Assembly (NCBI RefSeq): GCF_900747795.2
Contig: NC_041398.2
Coordinates: forward strand, 168,965,414 to 169,029,413
DNA length: 64,000 nucleotides
Source: Erpetoichthys calabaricus
Taxonomy: Eukaryota; Chordata; Cladistia; Polypteriformes; Polypteridae
Direction of reading: 5' to 3'
Below the pieces are notes generated by a model. It ran no database searches. It saw nothing but the letters and a program-made list of their open reading frames with translations, and was not told where the DNA came from. A program made the translations under genes and the position numbers. Below are positions 36,701-45,174 of this stretch, piece after piece (the first letter of the stretch is position 1; each line of letters starts with the position of its first letter).

Positions 36701-39700
36701 TAATTACCTTGTTTGAAACATCTTTTGAATGTTGATGGTCAAAATTACTTTTTGTTGTGAACTTTGCTTGTACTGACAGCTGACACAGGGATAGTTTTGT
36801 ATATCATGTAAACAGTAAGTTTGACAATTAATTCTCATAATCAGCAAAGCCAGATATCTCTATATGTTGTAGGCAGGAGTGGAAGGCCTGGTGGGCCATA
36901 TGACTGTCTGATAATGTGGGTTTCTTATTATGGCTATTAAAATGTACACTTCTATGATACAAATTAAGCTTTAAACACCACCATTTCATTACCCATGTTT
37001 CTCTAATGGAGAATCTCCCAACTAAGGGCAAGTACAATGAGAATAATGCATAAGAAACAGATTGAAGTCTTCCCATGATCAGTGTGTTCAAGAAGCTTGT
37101 TATATCAAAGTGAAAGTATCAGCTGTCACATGAGATGCTACTTGAAGAAACCTTTCTTTTGCATACACACATTGCAAATAGTAAATTTAATTTTGAATGG
37201 TTTTGTTGCCTGTGGTCTTCAGAATTCTCTATATATAACACACCAGAAGACACAAAGAAGGTGTTCAAAATATGATAGCTTTATTTCAAACCTTAATTAA
37301 GACTGATAAAGGGAAAAAAAACTTCTGAATGGACATGCTGAAGTAAACATACTGTACTGACATACTGTAAATCTGAAGGAACAGGAAAGAGAAAGACAAT
37401 AAAGAAAAGAGAAGTAAAGTTGAAATGCAGTTGAGTTTGATGTGAATGTATGTGGGTTTCCTTTACTCCATTTCTGCTTTGTTTGTTTCTTGTTTGTTTT
37501 ATTTATCTCGTATGTTCATTTTTTATTTTGGTTTATCCTCTCATTTTTCTCTTTCATTTGAATTTTCAGATTTGATGGACATTTATTTTTCCTACTGCTT
37601 GAGATATAATTTGATATCTATCTATACTAATAAAAGGCAAAGCCCTCACTCACTCACTCATCACTAATTCTCCAACTTCCTGTGTAGGTGGAAGGCTGAA
37701 ATTTGGCAGGCTCATTCCTTACAGCTTACTTACAAAAGTTAGGCAGGTTTCATTTCAAAATTCAAAGCGTAACGGTCATAACTGGAACCTCTTTTTTGTC
37801 CATATACAGTAATGGACAGCAGCTCGCTGGCCGTGGGAGGCGGGGTTGCGGGGGTTGCGTATCGCGTCATCACGCCTCACACGTAATCACGTGAACTGAC
37901 TGTGAAGGAGAAAGGACGGTCTTATATGACGTTCGTTTATAAAACAGCGGACAGGCTGTGTAAAGGCAGCTTCACAAAAAAACAGATCCTTAACAAATTG
38001 TTATTGGTATATTTTCCCTCAGTTTAAAAAGGTTTTCTTTTCTTCTTAATAAAAATTTAAAAGCAGAACTTCACCACTGCAAAGCGCGCCTGACTTTATT
38101 GAAAAGAAACTAAACTTGCAGCGCCGCCGCTATTCAATGACACTTGCCTAATGCCTGACTTTATTGAAAAGAAACTAAACTTGCAGTGCCGCTCTTCAAT
38201 GACGCGCCGCTACTCACTGACACTTGCCTATCGCCTGACTTTATTGAAAAGAAACTAAACTTGCAGTGCCGCTATTCAATGACACTTGCCTAACGCCTGA
38301 CTTTATGGAAAAGAAACTAAACTTGCAATGCCGCTATTCAATGACACTTGCCTAACGCCTGACTTTATTGAAAAGAAACTAAACTTGCAGCGCCGCTCTT
38401 CAATGACGCGCCACTATTCAATGACACTTGCCTAACGTCTGACTTTATTGAAAAGAAACTAAACTTGCAGCGCCGCTCTTCAATGACGCGCCGCTATTCA
38501 ATGACACTTGCCTAACGCCTGACTTTATTGAAAAGAAACTAAACTTGCAGCGCCGCTCTTCAATGATGCGCCACTATTCTATGACACTTGCCTAACGCCT
38601 GACTTTATTGAAAAGAAACTAAACTTGCAGCGCCGCTCTTCAATGATGCGCCGCTATTCAATGACACTTGCCTAACGCCTGACTTTATTGAAAAGAAACT
38701 AAACTTGCAGTGCCGCTATTCAATGACGCGCTGCTATTCAATTACACTTGCCTTACGCCTGACGAGCCAAGAATTAGGGCGAAACACGTGTCGCGTACTC
38801 TTTGCATTATTTGACAGTAAACTATTTTCAACCATTCTATGATCTGCTTCTCACAACTGAAGGCACCGTGGCTGATGTTAGCTGACTTGCTGGCCAACCA
38901 TAAGCGTTACCTGGTAGGTAACCACCCATACAATCAGACTGTGATTCAGACTACGAATGCCGTGAATGTAATTACCCCGATCTACATACTAGAGAAAACC
39001 TCAATGAAGAAGAAACAGTGTGTAAGCATACATATTAGCACATGTGCAATTAAACGTGTGCATTTACGGGGTGATTTCTCAGGCTTAAAAGCTCGCCTTT
39101 TATTAAAAAGGTAAATACAAACTGTTTTCATTCTGAAGGGCACAAACCACGTTGGATTTCAGCCGTTAAACACGCAAAAATGTCGGTACACCAGATAAAT
39201 AAGCGCAACATATTATCAGTTGTATTGTATGCTTACAATACATATAGAAATGTGTTAATCGTTAACTAATAGTATGGGATGGTGTTTTTCGACTCGTGCC
39301 TTGATTTAAACGATTCCATGTCTTGGTGGGTTTGCATAGCTTATTGTCAATATCTTTACACCTGTTTTTAAGACTTTGTGGCAGGTGGCTGATTGCGAGC
39401 CGCACCCAGCTACCTATTTAAGGAGCCGCCGCCCTGCAATCAAGGCTGGAGTCGGGTAGGAGGAGGACAAGGCTGATGCAGAGGGGGCGAGGAGAGGCCC
39501 GAGTGTGTTGTGTGTGAAGAAGAAAGTGGCTGTTGAGAGCCTGGACTTCGGGAGACTGCGGGAGGGTTTGGTGTGGTGCAAGTAAGGACTTTGTAAATAA
39601 CAGATAATTGTAAATAAACATGTGGTGATGGAGGAAAATGTGTCGGCCTGTCTGTGTCCGGGAAGCACCCTTTCACAACTTATTGACTGAAACGGGCTTT

Positions 39701-42700
39701 CACGAAAAAAGTTATGGCTTTGCTACAGGATACACCCTCCACAAGTTAAGGAAGTAAAAATAAAGGTATATATTTCTGTTTTATTTAAACCTTTTAAGTT
39801 CGTATGCATAGCCCCATTTGGCTGTTTTAGTTTTTTTTTTTTCTTTCTTCAGTAATATGTAATCTCCTTAAAGAAAAACAACATATGCGTTTTACTTTTT
39901 TTGTATCTCTTTAGTAATATTGTAGTGTAAAAGGATAACCAGTATTTAAACCTTTTATGTTACTTTTATAAAGTTATTTTACACAATGTTGAAAAATTAA
40001 TAAGAAAGCTACATATTTCGGCAGCTGCTGCTTTAATTTTCAATGAAATGAAAAAAGCTCTCCAAGAGAAAACCTCAATGAAGAAAAAAGGAGAAACCCT
40101 CATTTATAAAGGTTTGCTGCAGATGACTTAACTGAAAATAAATGAATAGTTCCTATGTGTATAATACATATTTATCTATTTGACTTATGCCTTTATTCCA
40201 GCAACTTGTAACATCTGAGGTACAATTTGTTACATCACTTTTGTTTTTTGCAGCACAGGCAGGTGAAGTGACTTCCTCAGGGTCACACAGTGGTGTCAGT
40301 ACCAGGACTTGAACTGACAAGCTCCGGGTTTGCTGAAATGTTACTGAAGAAAGAAAAAAAATGAAAACGGGCAAATGGGGCTATGCATACAAATGTCCAT
40401 CCATCCATTATCCAACCCACTATATCCTAAATACAGGAGCCAATCCCTGCCAACACAGGGCACAAGGCAGGAAACAAACCCCGGGCAAGGTGCCAGCCCA
40501 CCGCAGGGCGCACACACCCACACACACCACGGACAATTTAGAATCGCCAATGCACCTAACCTGCATGTCTTTGGACTGTGGGAGGAAACCGGAGTACCCA
40601 GAGGAAACCCAGACAGACACGGGGAGAACATTCAAACTCCACGCAGGGAAGCGAACCCGGGTCTCCTAACTGGCACCTTTCACTGCGCCACCATGCCGCC
40701 CGCATACAAACTTAAAAGGTTTAAATAAAACAGAAATATATACCTTTATTTTTACTTCCTTAACTTGTGGAGGGTGTATCCTGTAGCAAAGCCCTAACTT
40801 TTTTCATGAAAGCCCCTTTCAGTCAATAAGCCTTAAAAACAGGTGTAAAGCTAAACTTGCAGCACCGCTATTCAATTACACTTGCCTAACGCCTCTCCTA
40901 AGGGGAGATACTGTGGGATCTGGGCATCAGTCAAAGCACCAATCACAGGCCTGATTAGAAAGCGGGAAGCTGTGATTTGTCGTCTCCCTCTCATGTAACA
41001 ATCACAGCCCGTGTTACAACGCACTATGTATGTATGTAGATATGTATATATATGTATATGTAGATATGTGTATATGTAGATATGTATATATATGTATATA
41101 TGTATATGTATATATATGTTTACATAACCTCTTTAACACACTACTTCTCCGCTGCGAAGCGCGGGTATTTTGCTAGTACAGCTATAAACCACAGTCTGTA
41201 TTTGTTTGCTCTTTATGAACAGTGTTGTTGTTCAAGCCACACACTTGACTTTTAGCACACAGGTACTTCTCACTGTAACTCTGGTTTTGACAAATAACTT
41301 TTAGCCTTGCCCTTCCAAGTGGCTTAAGATTGGAGTGAGTGGCAAAAAAATACTACAATGTGATCTACACACAAACAGTACCAGGCAGGGTGTGATGGTG
41401 GTGAAATGATAAGCATGTTTGCTTTTGAAACAGGAAATCTGGGTTCAGTTCCTACCTGTTATATTTAACTTTTTCTTTAATCACTCATTTTCCTCACTGT
41501 TCCTGTCATGGCCTCAAGCTGACCTGTGTGGATGTCTTTGGAGTTATGTATTGCATCTGAAGGTTCATTAGATCAAAAGGAAGAAACAAGAATATTGCAT
41601 ACAACTATCCTTTCCAATATTAACAATAGCTATATAGTAAATGAAAAAGTTTAAAGTGTAATAAAAATTTGGTAATATATAATATGTAATTACTTTTTAC
41701 CTTATACACAAAGAAGAAAGCTTGTTGGTCTGTTTGTTTATTCTTCACGTATTTAGATATGGTACAGGGAAATGCAACAAAACTTTACAGACACTATCCT
41801 CTCATCCAGGAGAAGCTCAACGTCTTTTACGTCAAAAAAAAAAAACACAAAAAAAACCCATCAATCCTCGGAGTATAACAGGCTCGCCTATGTATCTGCC
41901 CAAAGAGGTTATGTCATTGAATAGTACTGAAGGACTAGAGAGTGGTGCATTGTGAACAAGCAACATATCTAGGAGTTTTTGAAGGCACTAAGCTTGGATC
42001 TGCAGTTCATTTGCCTTGCAATCTAATTAGTTGGTCAATTACTAATTGGAATCTAGCTGCAAAAACAAACACAAAAACAACACGTTACACTTTTGGGAAA
42101 AAAAACACAATAGGAATCTTTAGAGCTAGTGAGTTTGAATCCATGGCCCATTCACTACTAAATATTTAATCAGACAGACATTTACTGTCTCCAGTTAGGT
42201 TAAACCTGCAGATATTTCGGATACAGAAGGAAACCAGAATGATACAAGAAACCCAATGTGAAAACAGAGAGGACACATTTAATCCCAGGTCACTGCAACT
42301 CTGAGGCACAAGAACTAACCACTTTATGGAATGTATTAATACTGATATGCCCAAATATACAAATACATACGGACCATCCTAAAATTCCCAGGATAAATAA
42401 AACTTGCACTGGTGGCAGAGTCTTTAGCTTTAGGCTCTCCAAACTCTGAAATATTCAGCCTGTCTCTATAAAAGATGCCCCAACCATCTAAATGCACGCT
42501 TAAAATAACTGCATTAGCTCAGCATATTCTTAGAGAGAGAGAGAGAGATTGGGGGCATGCGCTGAGCTACCAATAAATTGTTCACATTGCTTTTGAAGAC
42601 TGTACCAGTCTTAGTGATTGGTATTATTTTCACCTACTTGGCATTGCCACTTTGACCCAATAATCCTTTCTAGTCTAGGAACTGGACCTCAGAGTGGACA

Positions 42701-44183
42701 AGACGTATTAGCATCATCAATGACAGAACCAGTGTCAAATATTTATTATATCCAACCTAAGTCATGGACACTAGTTGAACTGTAGTACACCTCAGAATGC
42801 CCGAGTGGTTTTGATTTTGTGTATGAAATGAAGTTTGGAGTTCCTCTTCTCACCTGACAGCTTGGTTTTTATGTTTATTCTTAACCATTTATACCATTTA
42901 CATATTTTAACTATTAGGAACTTCCATTAAAAAATGTAAATAAATACACTGTTTATGTATTTAATACTAAATTGCATTTTCATATTCTTACTAAATATAA
43001 CTTTTTTCTTTAAAAAGTATTTGTAAAGGCATTAACAATTACTGAATTTAAGAGAAAGTTATAAAAATAAACTGAACTTAAAAGAACAGAACTGAATTCC
43101 ATCTACCGTATATACTCACGTATAAGTCAGGTCTTGAAAGCTGAAAAATCGATCATAAAATCAAACCCCAACTTATACGCCCATTCAAAAATGGGACACT
43201 TACATTTTTTTTTTTTACATCTTCTTGCCTCCTCCAACCTCGCACCAGTTTCTCAGACACATCGAAATTTGTTGCAGCAGCACAGTTACCTATTTCTTTT
43301 GCCATGTCAACGACATTTAATTTAAAACCAGCTTCATATTTTCTTCTGATCGAACGCTTCATCATAGATAAGGGATGCTCTTACGATAAAGGTGTATGAG
43401 GGTGTGAGATGCAAAAAACACAAATCAGTGCAAACGTTGCTTCGGAATAGTTTGGGTAATACTGTGTGATCACGTACGCACAATACATAGAAAAAAAGGC
43501 AGTGTGCTCTGTGGTTACTCTCTCAGGTGGGCGTTAGCATATCATAATCTCTTGGACCAATAGCGTGAGTTTTCCGCATTCGACTTATACGACTGACATT
43601 ATAAAATACCGGAAATTATACTGTAAAATCACGGGAGAACTTAAACGCGAGTATATACAGTAGTTTATTTTCTGTCAGTGCACCTGTTGCACACTGACTG
43701 GCATTTTTTTTAGTTCTTCATTTTGCCTTATACAATTTCTTGTATTAGGAATTTTTTAGTTTTTGCATACCCTTTGGGGTCACAGCGCATTGTCAGCCAT
43801 TATACAGTGCTCCTGGAGCAAAGGCAGGTTAAGGGATTTGCTCAAGGGTCCAGCAGAATAGGATTTCCTTTGGCAGTAATAAGGATTTGAACCAGCAATC
43901 TTCCACATATCGGTACAGATCCTTAGTGTGAGACACACCATTCTGCCCTAAATTTAGACCCTTACAAATCTGTCAAAATTAAAAGAAATTACTGAAAATG
44001 GGTAATAGATGTTATTGCCTTGACCACTTACAGTCCAAGACTAATACCTCAATATCTTAACATTCCTTTTCTAGTTTAGAGGTCAACACATCAATAACTC
44101 TGACACTGAAAACTGAGATGTTATTTTTCAGTCACCTTCCCCTAATATCCAGGGACTTTACAAATACAGCAGATAAGATAAAA

Positions 44184-44267
<84 letters not shown>

Positions 44268-45143
44268 AGAATGACCACATCACTCTTGAGGTGGTCAAAC
44301 TGCACTGGCATCTGACCCAAAACAGAATCATCTCAAAAATTCTTCCTCTGTCTCTACAGAGATTTATATTCCAATCTTCCAGACTACTTGTCATCTGAGA
44401 CCTGACACCAGCTTCCTCACTAGCTTAGAATCCTATCATACAAGTTTATGTGAGCACTTATTTAGCTTTGTTGTTCCTGCTCTCCCAACCTCTCAGCCTA
44501 TGTGTGTCTGTGAGGTTCTGATATAATTAAAATTTAAACAGTACCTAATATCTACATTGGTTTAATTGCATGGCATGTGACCTATGCCCGTATTCATTTT
44601 ATTTTTGGCTCCTCAGTAGTTATGCTTTTTAAGTCATACTGCCAGACTACTCAAATGGATTTATACAGTACATTTAACATTTTGTAGGCTTATCTTACAT
44701 TTGAATAGTCTTGTCAGTTTAATTTCAACATGCTGTGCTGAGGTAAACGTCACTGTGCTCTCCTTATCAACATGTATTTTTAGTCTACTGTTGAGTATTA
44801 ACATTTTATTTTTACTTTTCACATTTCTTCCAACAGTTTATTTCCGAATGATTTGACATGTATTGTTTCATATTGCATTCTGTCCCCATTTTACTCTGAA
44901 TGACAATTTCTGTGTGAACTGTACTGTAAAGTGCTCAATGATGGTGTACTCTCACAGTGAAATGTCCTGTGTAAGGGTAAAAATCAATTTGCATTGGTTA
45001 AAAATTTGAATTATTTTTGTTATTGGGCGGCATGGTGGCGCAGTGGGTAGCGCTGCTGCCTCGCAGTTGGGCGATCTGGGGACCTGGGTTCGCTTCCCGG
45101 GTCCTCCCTGCGTGGAGTTTGCATGTTCTCCCCGTGTCTGCGT

Positions 45144-45174
<31 letters not shown>

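Larger units (their letters stand above)
39353..40850. repeat. long inverted repeat, each arm about 195 bp before insertions
   Basis: Left arm 39353 to about 39856 begins CTTTACACCTGTTTTTAAG; right arm 40850 to about 40341 is its inverted copy. Shared landmarks are GCTACAGGATACACCCTCCA, CACAAGTTAAGGAAGTAAAA and CATAGCCCCATTTG. The left arm is split by the solo LTR 39377-39677 and the right arm by the SINE 40393-40702. By eye the arms differ at few positions. Confidence 0.85.
37621..41176 (+). mobile_element. non-autonomous Helitron, 3.6 kb, with minisatellite and nested insertions
   Basis: The 5' end is TCTATACTAATAAAAGG after host A37620, followed by CCCTCACTCACTCACTCATC. The 3' end is CGCTGCGAAGCG (a hairpin with loop GCGA) about 12 bases before CTAG at 41173-41176, then host T41177. 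The interior holds a minisatellite (38088-38757), an inverted repeat (39353-40850), a solo LTR (39377-39677) and a SINE (40393-40702). No helicase or Rep frame is present. It sits in SGCB intron 1. Confidence 0.8.

Noticed and set aside
38100-38757. CRISPR-like array
   Set aside because: Repeats are adjacent long units without unique spacers; it is a minisatellite inside a Helitron in a vertebrate genome.
44118-44394. Open frames of alternating I and Y
   Set aside because: They translate a (TA)n tract.
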